The notes beneath the pieces are model-generated. The model was not told where the DNA came from and made no database searches. It saw only the letters and a program-made list of their open reading frames with translations. The position numbers and the translations under genes were made by a program. Below are positions 46,607-55,913 of a DNA stretch of 64,000 nt, in pieces. The stretch comes from Halomonas sp. 25-S5. GTDB taxonomy: Bacteria > Pseudomonadota > Gammaproteobacteria > Pseudomonadales > Halomonadaceae. The stretch lies in assembly GCF_029889845.1 (NCBI RefSeq), contig NZ_JARANV010000001.1, forward strand, positions 124,001 to 188,000, written 5' to 3'. Each line of letters starts with the position of its first letter. Position 1 is the first letter of the stretch.

Positions 46607-47416
46607 ATGAACACCCCGACATTGCCCAATCCCGGCCTCGGTACCTTCCGCCTCAAGGGCGAGACCCTGAAGCGGGTGATCCACGATGCCCTGGCGCTAG
46701 GATTCCGCCACATCGACACCGCCCAGATGTACGACAACGAGCAGGACGTGGGGGCCGCCATCGCCGATAGCGAGGTGTCGCGCGAGGCGCTCTTCGTCAC
46801 CACCAAGGTGTGGCACGACCGCCTCGAGCCCGCATCTCTCAAGGCCAGCGTCCAGGAGAGCCTGGAAAAGCTCGGCACCGATTACGTCGACCTGCTGTTG
46901 ATCCACTGGCCCTCGCCGGACGACGCGGTGCCCATGGCCGACTACTTGACGGCCCTGCGCGAGGTGCAGCAGGCCGGCCAGGCGCGCCACATCGGGATCT
47001 CCAACTTCACCATCGCCCAGGTCGACCAGGCCCTCGAGATCCTCGGCCCGCAGGCCCTGCTCACCAACCAGGTCGAGGTGCACCCCTTCCTGCAGAACCA
47101 GGAGGTGGTGGCGCACTGCCAGTCTCGCGGCCTGACGGTGACCGGCTACATGCCGCTGGCGGTGGGTAAGGTGCTGGAGGACGAGACCCTGAAGGGCATC
47201 GCCGCGGCCCATGGCGTCACCCCGGCCCAGGTGGCCCTGGCCTGGACCCGGGCCCGCGGCGTGGTGACCATCCCGTCGTCCACCAAGCGCGATCACCTGG
47301 CCGGCAACCTCGCCGCCCTGGACCTCACCCTGAGCGAGGACGAGCTCGAGGCCATCGCCGCCCTGGAACGCGGCGAGCGCATCGCCGACCCCGACTTCGC
47401 CCCCGACTGGGATTGA
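46607..47416 (+). CDS. Aldo/keto reductase, DkgB type
   Basis: An NADPH-dependent aldo/keto reductase of 269 residues. The catalytic tetrad is visible: Asp and Tyr in HIDTAQMYDNE, Lys in TKVWHD and His in LIHWPSP. The C-terminal coenzyme motif IPSSTKRDHL is typical of 2,5-didehydrogluconate reductases (DkgA/DkgB), which also reduce methylglyoxal. ATG 46607 has AAGGAG upstream; an earlier ATG at 46586 lies before that site. It is divergent from the ftsH paralogue. Confidence 0.9.
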   Translation: MNTPTLPNPGLGTFRLKGETLKRVIHDALALGFRHIDTAQMYDNEQDVGAAIADSEVSREALFVTTKVWHDRLEPASLKASVQESLEKLGTDYVDLLLIHWPSPDDAVPMADYLTALREVQQAGQARHIGISNFTIAQVDQALEILGPQALLTNQVEVHPFLQNQEVVAHCQSRGLTVTGYMPLAVGKVLEDETLKGIAAAHGVTPAQVALAWTRARGVVTIPSSTKRDHLAGNLAALDLTLSEDELEAIAALERGERIADPDFAPDWD

Positions 47417-47537
47417 GCCTTGCCCCCGCTAGCCACGACCCGGCAGATAGGCGGGCCAGCGTGCAGAGCCAGGGCCTGTCGCGGTATCATGTCGACCTTT
47501 CGAAATCCCATTCGAGTCCCGATCAGGCACCGCATTG

Positions 47538-49127
47538 ATGTCAAACCCCACCCTGGCCCGTGAAGTCGGGCTGCGCAAAACCTTCGCGATCATCTCGCAC
47601 CCCGACGCCGGCAAGACCACCATCACCGAGAAGATGCTGCTGTTCGGCAACGCCATCCAGCTGGCCGGTTCGGTGAAGAGCAAGCGCAATGACCGTCACG
47701 CCACCTCCGACTGGATGAAGATGGAACAGGAGCGGGGCATCTCGGTGACCACCTCGGTGATGCAGTTTCCCTACGGGGGGCGCATCGTCAACCTGCTCGA
47801 CACCCCGGGCCACGAGGACTTCTCCGAGGATACCTACCGCACCCTGACCGCGGTGGATTCGGCGCTGATGGTGATCGACGGCGCCAAGGGCGTCGAGGCG
47901 CGAACCATCAAGCTGATGGAGGTGTGTCGTCTGCGCACCACGCCCATCCTCACCTTCATCAATAAGATGGACCGCGACGTGCGCGACCCCGTCGAGGTGA
48001 TGGACGAGGTCGAGGAGGTGCTCAACATCCAGTGTGCGCCCATGACCTGGCCGATCGGCATGGGCCGTCACTTCAAGGGCGTCTATCACCTCTACAACGA
48101 CGTGATCCACCTCTATACCCAGGGGCAGGGCAGCCGCATCCCCGAGGACCACCGCATCGAGGGGCTCGACAACCCCGAGGTGGAGGCAGTGCTTGGCGAG
48201 GAGCTGGCCGAGGAGTTGCGCATGGAGGTGGAGCTGGTGCGTGGCGCCTCCCACGCCTTCGACCACGAGGCCTACCTGCGGGGCGAGCTGTCGCCGGTCT
48301 ACTTCGGGACCGCCATGGGCAACTTCGGGGTGCGCGAGATGCTTGACGGCTTCGTCGAGTTTGCACCGCCGCCCCAGCCGCGAGAGACTGATACCCGCAC
48401 GGTGGCGGCCGAGGACGAGCGTTTCACCGGCTTCGTCTTCAAGATCCAGGCCAACATGGATCCCAACCACCGCGACCGCATCGCCTTCCTGCGGGTCTGT
48501 TCGGGCAAGTACGAGAAGAACATGAAGATGCGTCACGTGCGCATCGGCAAGGACGTCAAGATCGCCGATGCCCTGACCTTCATGGCCTCGGACCGCTCTC
48601 ATGTGGAGGAGGCCTGGCCCGGCGACATCATCGGCCTGCACAATCACGGCACCATCCAGATCGGCGATACCTTCACCCAGGGCGAGGATATGCGTTTCAC
48701 CGGCATTCCGCACTTTGCCCCGGAGCTGTTCAAGCGCGTGCGCCTCAAGGATCCGCTGAAGATGAAGGCGCTGCAGAAGGGCCTGCAGCAGCTCTCCGAG
48801 GAGGGGGCCACCCAGGTGTTCATGCCACTGGACAACAATGACCTGATCCTCGGTGCCGTGGGGACCCTGCAGTTCGACGTGGTCGCCCACCGCCTCAAGG
48901 AGGAGTACAAGGTCGACTGTGTCTACGAGGGGGTGAACGTCAACACCGCCCGCTGGATCTACAGCGACGACGCCAAGAAGCTCGAGGAGTTCAAGCGCAA
49001 GGCCAGCACCAACCTGGCCATCGACGGGGGTGGCTACCTGACCTACATCGCCCCTACGCGCGTGAATCTGCAGATGACCCAGGAGCGCTGGCCGGAGATC
49101 CGCTTCCAGCCCACCCGGGAGCATTGA
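47538..49127 (+). CDS. prfC: Peptide chain release factor 3
   Basis: RF3 is the GTPase that removes RF1/RF2 from the ribosome after termination. The 529-residue product has G1 SHPDAGKTT, the switch region ERGISVTT, G3 [14 protein letters not shown] and G4 NKMDRD, then domains II and III with the RF3-specific ending IRFQPTREH. This separates it from elongation factor G. The ATG at 47538 is used; a TTG overlaps just upstream. Confidence 0.97.
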   Translation: MSNPTLAREVGLRKTFAIISHPDAGKTTITEKMLLFGNAIQLAGSVKSKRNDRHATSDWMKMEQERGISVTTSVMQFPYGGRIVNLLDTPGHEDFSEDTYRTLTAVDSALMVIDGAKGVEARTIKLMEVCRLRTTPILTFINKMDRDVRDPVEVMDEVEEVLNIQCAPMTWPIGMGRHFKGVYHLYNDVIHLYTQGQGSRIPEDHRIEGLDNPEVEAVLGEELAEELRMEVELVRGASHAFDHEAYLRGELSPVYFGTAMGNFGVREMLDGFVEFAPPPQPRETDTRTVAAEDERFTGFVFKIQANMDPNHRDRIAFLRVCSGKYEKNMKMRHVRIGKDVKIADALTFMASDRSHVEEAWPGDIIGLHNHGTIQIGDTFTQGEDMRFTGIPHFAPELFKRVRLKDPLKMKALQKGLQQLSEEGATQVFMPLDNNDLILGAVGTLQFDVVAHRLKEEYKVDCVYEGVNVNTARWIYSDDAKKLEEFKRKASTNLAIDGGGYLTYIAPTRVNLQMTQERWPEIRFQPTREH

Positions 49128-49144
49128 AGCTTTGGCTGCATGTC

Positions 49145-49256
49145 GCCGGATCGCTCGTGGCTGATCCGGCGGCGGGCCCTTCGAGGAGGCGCTGTGAACC
49201 CCTCCCTGGGCGCTACCGATGCCATCCCTGGCATAGGACCTCCTCTTCGGCCCGCC
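49145..49256. repeat. Structured intergenic element with nested inverted repeats
   Basis: The prfC-tatD spacer contains a perfect 8-bp stem (GCCGGATC 49145-49152, GATCCGGC 49163-49170). Directly next to it is a long imperfect inverted repeat: GGCGGGCC (49171-49178) pairs with GGCCCGCC (49249-49256), GAGGAGG (49183-49189) with CCTCCTC (49239-49245), and TGCCA with TGGCA near the centre. A structure this extensive suggests a non-coding RNA, a REP-like element or a complex terminator. I could not search for further copies. Confidence 0.6.
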
Positions 49257-49302
49257 CCCGGGCGCCCCTCGCTTCGAGCGCTCAACAAGGCCGGTGTTTT
49301 TT

Positions 49303-49322
49303 CCTTGCTCCTTGCTCCTTGT
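49303..49322 (+). repeat. Short heptamer array before tatD
   Basis: CCTTGCT occurs twice in tandem (49303 and 49310) with a partial third copy (CCTTGT), after a run of six T. It lies 12 bases before the tatD start and replaces a normal ribosome site. Confidence 0.7.
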
Positions 49323-49333
49323 AGCTTGTGCCC

Positions 49334-50092
49334 ATGCTTATCGACGCCCACTGCCATCTGGACTTCCCCGACTTCGATGCCGACCGCGAGGCGGTGATCG
49401 CGCGTGCCCGGGCGGCGGGCGTCGCGCGTTTCGTGGTACCCGGGACCACCCGGGCGCGCTGGCCCAATGTGCTGGCGCTGGGCGAGCGCGACGACGTCAG
49501 CGTCTGCCTGGGGCTGCATCCCTACTTCATGGCGGAGCACCGGGAGGAGGACCTGGAGGCACTGGACGCAGCGCTCGATGCCAATCCGCAGGTCGTGGCG
49601 GTGGGGGAGTGCGGCATCGATGCGCGTTTCGAGGCGAGCTGGGACGCCCAATGGCACTATTTCGATGCCCAGCTCAGGCTGGCCAAGGCGCGCGAGCTGC
49701 CGGTGGTGATCCACTGCGTGCAAGCCAACGACAAGGTGGCCAAGCGACTGCGACAGCTCGATCTGCCGGCCGGCGGGCTGATCCACGCCTTCGCCGGCTC
49801 TCCCGAGCAGGCGCGCAAGTTTCTTGACCTGGGCTTCACGCTGGGCCTTGGCGGGGCGGTCACCTTCGACCGGGCCAAGCGGCTTCACCGGGCCGTGGCG
49901 ACCCTGCCCGACGACGGCTATGTGCTGGAGACGGATAGCCCCGACATGCCGCTGGCCGGCTGTCAGGGCCAGCGTAACGAGCCGGCCAGGGTCGCCGAGG
50001 TCTGTCGCGCGGTGGCCAGGCTGCGGGACGAGGCGACAGCGCAGGTGGCGGCGGCCAGCACCGCCACTGCTCACCGCCTGTTCGGCGGGTGA
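49334..50092 (+). CDS. TatD-family metal-dependent hydrolase
   Basis: A 252-residue TIM-barrel hydrolase/DNase. The metal ligands are in place: DAHCHLD near the N-terminus, Glu in VGECGID, His in VVIHCVQ and LIHAF, and Asp in LETDSPDM. TatD proteins act on DNA or RNA ends in repair and quality control. ATG 49334 is chosen to match the family N-terminus MLIDAHCHLD; GTG 49328 is an alternative. The start lacks a good ribosome site because a heptamer repeat lies before it. Confidence 0.9.
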   Translation: MLIDAHCHLDFPDFDADREAVIARARAAGVARFVVPGTTRARWPNVLALGERDDVSVCLGLHPYFMAEHREEDLEALDAALDANPQVVAVGECGIDARFEASWDAQWHYFDAQLRLAKARELPVVIHCVQANDKVAKRLRQLDLPAGGLIHAFAGSPEQARKFLDLGFTLGLGGAVTFDRAKRLHRAVATLPDDGYVLETDSPDMPLAGCQGQRNEPARVAEVCRAVARLRDEATAQVAAASTATAHRLFGG

Positions 50093-50101
50093 TCGACTCA
50101 C

Positions 50102-51139
50102 CTACTCCCTGGTCGCGAGGCTCTCGGGGTCCAGGCGCTCGACGAGGTAGGGCAGCTTGAGCAGCTTGAGCTTCTGGCCGGCGCAGCGCAGGGGCAGGGC
50201 GGGCTCCCGGGTGCTCATCACCGCCAGCACCTCGGCCTCCCCGTAGGCGTCGAGCTCAGCACACAGCACCTCGCCGAGCCGCTTGTCGTTGGCGTCCTCG
50301 ATGGCGCTGCCGGGTTCCGGCAGCAGGCCGCCGTCGAGCTGGGCGCGCACCAGCCGCTTCTTCACCTGGCCGCGGAAGTGCGCACGGGCGACCACTTCCT
50401 GGCCGGTATAGCAGCCCTTCTTGAAACTGATGCCGCCGAGCGCCTCCCAGTTGATCATCTGCGGCAGGTAGGTGTCGCGCTGGTCGGCCTCGAGCCAGGC
50501 CAGCCCCGCCTGGATGTCGTGCAGTCGCCACACGGCGTTGTCGACCGGTGTGGCGTGCGCCGCAAGCCAATTCCAGGCCGCCTCGACCCGCTCGGCCGGC
50601 AGGCAGACCAGCAGGCGCGGGCGCGGCCCGGGGTGGGCCAGCAGCTGGATCGTCTCGTCGCCGGCCTGGTGCCAGGGCCGGGGCGGCAGGACATCGAAGT
50701 GCACCTCGGCGAGCGCGGCGGCCTCGTGGCCGATCAGCCCCAGCAGCGCCAGGTCGTCGCGCTCGCGCAGTTCGACCTTGTAGAAAGGAGCGAACTTCTT
50801 CAGGTGCTCGGCCAGCGAGGCCACCAGGCTGGCGTGCATCAGCAGGCGGAAGTGCCCCGGGGCGACGCGCAACAGCTGGGCGTTGGCCAGCATCCGGCCC
50901 TTGGGCGTGCAGAAGCAGGTCAGCGGGGCCAGGTCGCCGTCGGCCAGCGAGACCTGGGCGCTGGTCTGGCCCTGCAGGAACCGCTCGGCATCGGGGCCCT
51001 CGACGTCGAGGGCCCCGAGATGGGCGAGCGGGGTCATCACGGTGGCATCCAGGGCCAGCCGCGGCGCATCGGGGGTATCGAACGTCACCCGGTATTCGGC
51101 CTCCTGCCGACCGCCGGTGGCAGCGATCCAATCCAACAT
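50102..51139 (-). CDS. ygfZ: Folate-binding protein YgfZ
   Basis: YgfZ is a GcvT-like, tetrahydrofolate-dependent protein that helps maintain certain Fe-S enzymes. The 345-residue product carries the defining motif KGCYTGQE at 241-248, with the functional Cys243. It has the paralogous fold of GcvT but lacks its catalytic aspartate context. It is convergent with tatD and divergent from the small HMA-like gene. Confidence 0.92.
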   Translation of the reverse strand: MLDWIAATGGRQEAEYRVTFDTPDAPRLALDATVMTPLAHLGALDVEGPDAERFLQGQTSAQVSLADGDLAPLTCFCTPKGRMLANAQLLRVAPGHFRLLMHASLVASLAEHLKKFAPFYKVELRERDDLALLGLIGHEAAALAEVHFDVLPPRPWHQAGDETIQLLAHPGPRPRLLVCLPAERVEAAWNWLAAHATPVDNAVWRLHDIQAGLAWLEADQRDTYLPQMINWEALGGISFKKGCYTGQEVVARAHFRGQVKKRLVRAQLDGGLLPEPGSAIEDANDKRLGEVLCAELDAYGEAEVLAVMSTREPALPLRCAGQKLKLLKLPYLVERLDPESLATRE

Positions 51140-51288
51140 CTCCGGGCTCCTCGTGGTTCGGGTTCTGGCATGCTCATGTGCACTAGGTGCGGGCGGGGAG
51201 GCGGCATTGCAAGCGCTGCTCGGCGCCCGGGTGGCATGCTAGACTCGTCGGGCCTTCCCTCTCATCCATGCCAGGTCAGGAGCCGCCC

Positions 51289-51486
51289 ATGGTCCACCAG
51301 TCACTGAGTTTTCAGGGCGTCGAGAGCGCCGATCAGGTCAACCGCATCACCACTGCCCTGATGATGCTGGACGGCGTCGACAGTGTCGAGGTCGGCCGCC
51401 ACGGGGCCGAGGTGGAGGGGCGCGCCAGGCGCGAGGCGCTGATCGAGGCGGTGCAATCTCTCAAGCTGGGTATCGAGGTCAAGTGA
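51289..51486 (+). CDS. HMA-like small protein without the CxxC motif
   Basis: A 65-residue protein whose predicted beta-alpha-beta-beta-alpha-beta pattern and spacing (LSFQGVESADQVNRI ... LDGVDSVEVGRHGAEVEG ... ALIEAVQSLKLGIEVK) match heavy-metal-associated domains. The metal-binding CxxC is replaced by ESAD, and no Cys is present. It may bind a partner rather than metal. ATG 51289 follows AGGAG. Its stop overlaps the OsmC-family start (TGATG), so the two are translationally coupled. Confidence 0.7.
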   Translation: MVHQSLSFQGVESADQVNRITTALMMLDGVDSVEVGRHGAEVEGRARREALIEAVQSLKLGIEVK

Positions 51487-51923
51487 TGAAGAAGACCATT
51501 GAAGTCGTCAGCGAACGCAACCATATCTACCGCCAGCGGGTCGAACTGGACGGCTTCGACGACCTCTTCGTCGACGTGCCCGAGGCCTATGGCGGTGAGG
51601 GGAGTGCCCCGGACCCTCATGACTACTTCGACCTCTCGCTGGGTGCCTGCAAGGCGATCACCTCGATGATGTATGCCCGGCGCAAGCAGTGGCCGCTGAC
51701 GGGGGTGAGCGTCACGGTCAATCGGGACGACAGCCAGGAGCGCCACGGGACCTACCGGCTCGACGTGGCGATGACCTTTCATGGCATCGAGGCTCCCGAG
51801 CAGCAGGCCCGCCTGGAGGAGATCAGCCACAAGTGCCCGATCCACCGGCTGATGACCACCTCCACCGTGGAGGTGACCACCCGCACCGCTGACCTCAGCG
51901 TCAACAACAGCGCCGACGCCTGA
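51486..51923 (+). CDS. OsmC/Ohr-family protein
   Basis: A 145-residue OsmC-family protein, a group of thiol peroxidases that act on organic hydroperoxides. The two redox cysteines are present in [12 protein letters not shown] and [10 protein letters not shown]. It belongs to the shorter YhfA-like branch rather than classical OsmC or Ohr. A GTG directly before ATG 51486 is in frame. It is coupled to the HMA-like gene upstream. Confidence 0.85.
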   Translation: MKKTIEVVSERNHIYRQRVELDGFDDLFVDVPEAYGGEGSAPDPHDYFDLSLGACKAITSMMYARRKQWPLTGVSVTVNRDDSQERHGTYRLDVAMTFHGIEAPEQQARLEEISHKCPIHRLMTTSTVEVTTRTADLSVNNSADA

Positions 51924-51949
51924 ATCCCGCGCCCGGCGTCGTTTCACCC

Positions 51950-51970
51950 CCGGGCGCCGACGGCGCCCGG
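51950..51970 (+). terminator. GC hairpin between the OsmC-family gene and uvrB
   Basis: A perfect 9-bp stem (51950-51958 and 51962-51970) with a GAC loop lies 26 bases after the OsmC-family stop and 18 before uvrB. It is followed by TTCGTC, so it is at best a weak terminator. Confidence 0.45.
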
Positions 51971-51988
51971 TTCGTCATTGGAGCCGCC

Positions 51989-54016
51989 ATGAGCAAGCCC
52001 TTCCGTCTGCAGTCCAAGTTCCAGCCCGCCGGCGACCAGCCCACTGCCATCCGGGATCTGGTCAGCGGACTGGAGTCGGGGCTGGCGCATCAGACGCTGC
52101 TCGGCGTGACCGGCTCCGGAAAGACCTTCACCATGGCCAACGTGGTCGAGCGCCTGCAGCGTCCGACCATCGTCATGGCGCCCAACAAGACCCTGGCGGC
52201 CCAGCTCTATGGCGAGTTCAAGGCGTTCTTTCCCGACAACGCCGTGGAGTACTTCGTCTCCTATTACGACTACTACCAGCCCGAGGCGTACGTGCCCTCG
52301 TCGGATACCTTCATCGAGAAGGACGCCTCGATCAACGACCACATCGAGCAGATGCGCCTCTCGGCGACCAAGGCCTTGCTGGAGCGCCGCGACGCGATCA
52401 TCGTGGTCTCGGTGTCGGCGATCTACGGCCTGGGCGATCCCGACCAGTACCTGAAGATGCGCCTGCACGTCACCCGCGGCGAACTGATCGACCAGCGCAA
52501 GTTCCTGCGCCGCCTGGCGGAACTGCAGTACACGCGCAACGACATGGACTTCAAGCGTGGCACCTATCGGGTGCGTGGCGACGTCATCGACATCTTCCCG
52601 GCCGACGCCGAGGACGAGGCGGTTCGCGTCGAGCTCTTCGACGACGAGATCGATACCATCAGCCTCTTCGACCCGCTTACCGGCGAGGTGCGGGGCCGAG
52701 TGCCGCGCATGACCATCTACCCCAAGTCACACTATGTCACGCCCCGGGAGACCATCCTCGGTGCCATCGACGAGATCAAGGCGGAACTGGTGGAGCGCCT
52801 CGACTGGCTGCGCAAGCACGACCGACTGGTCGAAGCCCAGCGCCTGGAGCAGCGCACCCTCTACGACATCGAGATGATGCTCGAACTCGGCTACTGCAAC
52901 GGCATCGAGAACTATTCGCGTTACCTCTCCGGTCGCAACCCGGGCGAGCCGCCACCGACCTTCTTCGATTACCTGCCCAATGACGCTCTGCTGTTCATCG
53001 ACGAGAGCCACGTCAGCGTTCCTCAGGTGGGCGGCATGTACAAGGGCGACCGCTCACGCAAGGAGACCCTGGTGGAGTACGGTTTCCGGCTGCCCTCGGC
53101 GCTGGACAACCGCCCGATGACTTTCCAGGAGTGGGAGCGTATCTGTCCGCAGACGATCTTCGTCTCGGCCACCCCGGGGCCCTATGAGGCCGAGCATGCC
53201 GGCCAGGTGGTCGAGCAGGTGGTGCGTCCCACCGGGCTGGTCGATCCGGAGATCGAGGTACGCCCGGCGACCACCCAGGTGGACGACCTGCTCTCGGAGA
53301 TTGGCCTGCGCAGCGAGGTGGGCGAACGGGTGTTGGTGACCACCCTGACCAAGCGCATGGCCGAGGATCTCACCGAGTACCTGGATGAGCACGGCGTGCG
53401 AGTACGCTACCTGCACTCCGATATCGACACCGTGGAGCGGGTGGAGATCATCCGCGACCTGCGCCTGGGCAAGTTCGACGTCCTGGTGGGGATCAACCTG
53501 CTGCGCGAGGGGCTCGACATCCCCGAGGTGTCGCTGGTGGCGATCCTCGATGCCGACAAGGAAGGCTTCCTGCGCAACGAGCGCTCGCTGATCCAGACCA
53601 TGGGCCGTGCCGCGCGCAACGCCCACGGCAAGGCGATCCTCTACGGCGACCGGATCACCGACTCCATGCACCGCGCCATGGACGAGACCCGGCGGCGTCG
53701 CGACAAGCAGATCGCCCATAACGAGGCCCACGGCATCACGCCGACGACGGTGACGCGCTCGGTGGCCGACATCATGGAGGCCGCCCAGGCCCCGGGCAAG
53801 AAGGGCAAGGGGCGCCGCGGCGAGCGCAAGGTGGCCGAGCGCGAGGCCCTTTACGACCCCGCCGAACTGTCGCCAAGCGAGCTGCTCAAGGAGATCTCGC
53901 GGGTCGAGGACGGGATGCATGAGGCGGCGCAGAACCTGGAGTTCGAGGCCGCCGCCCGTCTGCGCGACCGCCTGCACGAGCTCAAGGAGCGCCAGCTGCT
54001 GCTGGGCTCCGCCTGA
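51989..54016 (+). CDS. uvrB: UvrABC excision repair protein subunit B
   Basis: UvrB is the damage-verification helicase-like subunit of nucleotide excision repair. The 675-residue product has Walker [10 protein letters not shown], the beta-hairpin region [20 protein letters not shown], helicase motif [11 protein letters not shown], motif VI-type QTMGRAARN, and a C-terminal UVR motif ([18 protein letters not shown]) that contacts UvrC. Full length. The ATG at 51989 follows GGAGCCGCC. Confidence 0.98.
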   Translation: MSKPFRLQSKFQPAGDQPTAIRDLVSGLESGLAHQTLLGVTGSGKTFTMANVVERLQRPTIVMAPNKTLAAQLYGEFKAFFPDNAVEYFVSYYDYYQPEAYVPSSDTFIEKDASINDHIEQMRLSATKALLERRDAIIVVSVSAIYGLGDPDQYLKMRLHVTRGELIDQRKFLRRLAELQYTRNDMDFKRGTYRVRGDVIDIFPADAEDEAVRVELFDDEIDTISLFDPLTGEVRGRVPRMTIYPKSHYVTPRETILGAIDEIKAELVERLDWLRKHDRLVEAQRLEQRTLYDIEMMLELGYCNGIENYSRYLSGRNPGEPPPTFFDYLPNDALLFIDESHVSVPQVGGMYKGDRSRKETLVEYGFRLPSALDNRPMTFQEWERICPQTIFVSATPGPYEAEHAGQVVEQVVRPTGLVDPEIEVRPATTQVDDLLSEIGLRSEVGERVLVTTLTKRMAEDLTEYLDEHGVRVRYLHSDIDTVERVEIIRDLRLGKFDVLVGINLLREGLDIPEVSLVAILDADKEGFLRNERSLIQTMGRAARNAHGKAILYGDRITDSMHRAMDETRRRRDKQIAHNEAHGITPTTVTRSVADIMEAAQAPGKKGKGRRGERKVAEREALYDPAELSPSELLKEISRVEDGMHEAAQNLEFEAAARLRDRLHELKERQLLLGSA

Positions 54017-54109
54017 CGGCGCCTGCCATGCCCGGAAAGGTCCGGCGATCCTCCTGCCGCCCGCTCCCGCGGGCATTGGCGTCAGCCGGTGAGATGTTTG
54101 GCATACCAG

Positions 54110-54125
54110 TTTATACCGTTATCTT
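54110..54125 (+). repeat. 16-nt intergenic motif, copy 2 (first copy at 29085)
   Basis: An exact copy of the 16-mer at 29085-29100 lies in the uvrB-fumarase spacer, about 95 bases after the uvrB stop. The flanks differ except for CCA one base to the left. The region around it is locally A/T-rich. Confidence 0.7.
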
Positions 54126-54171
54126 CACTTTGTACTATATTCGCATGATCAGGCCTTGAGCGAGGGGAATG

Positions 54172-54198
54172 TCGACAGCGGGGAGGCTAGGGTATAAT
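54172..54198 (+). promoter_or_regulatory. Candidate promoter of the fumarase gene
   Basis: A perfect -10 hexamer TATAAT (54193-54198) is preceded by TCGACA (54172-54177), five of six bases of a -35, with a short 15-base spacer. The start site would lie about 75 bases before the fumarase ATG. Confidence 0.5.
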
Positions 54199-54278
54199 GC
54201 TCGCCGTTCAAGCCCGCCGCTGCGCCCTTCGATCGCCTCGCCGCGGGCATGCCGACAACGCCTAGGAGCTCCTTGCCC

Positions 54279-55784
54279 ATGACCGTGATTCGCCAGGACG
54301 ACCTGATTCAGAGCGTCGCCGATGCCCTGCAGTACATCTCCTACTACCACCCGAAGGACTTCATCGACGCCATGGCGGCCGCCTACGAGCGCGAGGAGAA
54401 CCCGGCGGCCAAGGACGCCATCGCCCAGATCCTGATCAACTCGCGGATGTGTGCCTTCGGCAAGCGCCCGATCTGCCAGGACACCGGCATCGTCACGGTC
54501 TTCGTGCATGTGGGCATGAACGTGCGTTTCGAGGCCGACATGAGCCTCGACGACATGATCAACGAGGGCGTGCGCCGCGCCTATCAGCTGCCCGACAACG
54601 TGCTGCGCGCCTCGGTGCTGGCCGACCCGGACGGCACCCGCAAGAACACCGGCGACAACACCCCGGCCGTCATCCACCACAAGCTGGTGCCCGGCGACAG
54701 CGTCGAGGTGCATGTGGCGGCCAAGGGCGGCGGCAGCGAGGCGAAGTCGAAGTTCGCCATGCTCAACCCCTCCGACAGCGTGGTCGACTGGGTGCTGGAG
54801 CAGCTGCCCAAGATGGGCGCCGGCTGGTGCCCGCCGGGCATGCTCGGCATCGGCATCGGCGGTACCGCCGAGAAGGCCATGGAGATCGCCAAGGAGGCGC
54901 TGCTCGACCCCATCGACATCCAGGAGCTCCAGGCTCGCGGCCCCGCCAATCGTGCCGAGGAGCTGCGTCTGGAACTGTTCGACAAGGTCAACAGGAGCGG
55001 CATCGGCGCCCAGGGTCTCGGTGGTCTGACCACGGTGCTCGATATCAAGGTCAAGGAGTTTCCGACCCACGCCGCCAACAAGCCGGTGGCGATCATTCCC
55101 AACTGCGCCGCCACCCGCCACGCCCACTTTACTCTCGATGGCTCCGGGCCCGCAGCCCTGCCGGCGCCGAAGCTCGAGGACTGGCCGGCGGTCACCCGCG
55201 AGGCGGGCGACAACGTCAAGCGCGTCGACCTCGACAGCGTGACCCCGGAAGAGGTCAAGACCTGGCAGCCCGGCGACACCCTGCTGCTCAACGGCAAGCT
55301 GCTCACCGGCCGTGACGCCGCGCACAAGCGCATGGTCGACATGATCGCCAAGGGCGAGCCGCTGCCCGTGGACATGCAGGGGCGCTTCATCTACTACGTG
55401 GGGCCGGTGGATCCGGTGCGCGACGAGGTGGTGGGGCCGGCCGGCCCCACCACGGCGACCCGCATGGACAAGTTCACCCGCACCATGCTCGAGGAGACCG
55501 GCCTGCTGGGCATGGTCGGCAAGGCCGAGCGAGGCGAGGCAGCCATCGAGGCGATCCGCGATAACCAGGCGGTCTACCTGATGGCCGTGGGGGGCTCCGC
55601 CTACCTGGTCGCCCAGGCGATCAAGAAGGCTCGCGTGGTGGGCTTTGAGGATCTGGGCATGGAAGCCATCTACGAGTTCGAGGTGGAGGACATGCCGGTG
55701 ACCGTGGCCGTGGACAGCCAGGGCACCTCGGTGCACCAGACCGGCCCCGCCAAGTGGAAGGAGATCATCGCCGAGCGCGCCTGA
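54279..55784 (+). CDS. fumA: Class I fumarate hydratase (iron-sulfur)
   Basis: Class I fumarase uses a [4Fe-4S] cluster to interconvert fumarate and malate in the TCA cycle. The 501-residue single chain matches FumA/FumB in length. Candidate cluster cysteines lie in KRPICQDTG, GWCPPG and IPNCAATRH. The alpha- and beta-type halves are fused, as in enterobacteria. AGGAG precedes ATG 54279; the earlier ATG at 54249 is ignored. The symbol is by family resemblance. It ends with a strong hairpin. Confidence 0.93.
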   Translation: MTVIRQDDLIQSVADALQYISYYHPKDFIDAMAAAYEREENPAAKDAIAQILINSRMCAFGKRPICQDTGIVTVFVHVGMNVRFEADMSLDDMINEGVRRAYQLPDNVLRASVLADPDGTRKNTGDNTPAVIHHKLVPGDSVEVHVAAKGGGSEAKSKFAMLNPSDSVVDWVLEQLPKMGAGWCPPGMLGIGIGGTAEKAMEIAKEALLDPIDIQELQARGPANRAEELRLELFDKVNRSGIGAQGLGGLTTVLDIKVKEFPTHAANKPVAIIPNCAATRHAHFTLDGSGPAALPAPKLEDWPAVTREAGDNVKRVDLDSVTPEEVKTWQPGDTLLLNGKLLTGRDAAHKRMVDMIAKGEPLPVDMQGRFIYYVGPVDPVRDEVVGPAGPTTATRMDKFTRTMLEETGLLGMVGKAERGEAAIEAIRDNQAVYLMAVGGSAYLVAQAIKKARVVGFEDLGMEAIYEFEVEDMPVTVAVDSQGTSVHQTGPAKWKEIIAERA

Positions 55785-55796
55785 GCGTCCCGTGCT

Positions 55797-55830
55797 GACG
55801 ACGGCCCCGCCATCTGGTGGGGCCGTCGTC
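55797..55830 (+). terminator. Terminator after the fumarase gene
   Basis: Perfect 12-bp arms (55797-55808 and 55819-55830) flank a ten-base centre in which a few more pairs form. GTT follows. It starts 12 bases after the stop codon. Confidence 0.72.
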
Positions 55831-55913
55831 GTTGGGCGTATGCTGGGCGGGTGCGTTAGGGCATTGTTTTCACGGACGGCCACGCCGTCGTCCCACGGAA
55901 CGGGGATCCGACC

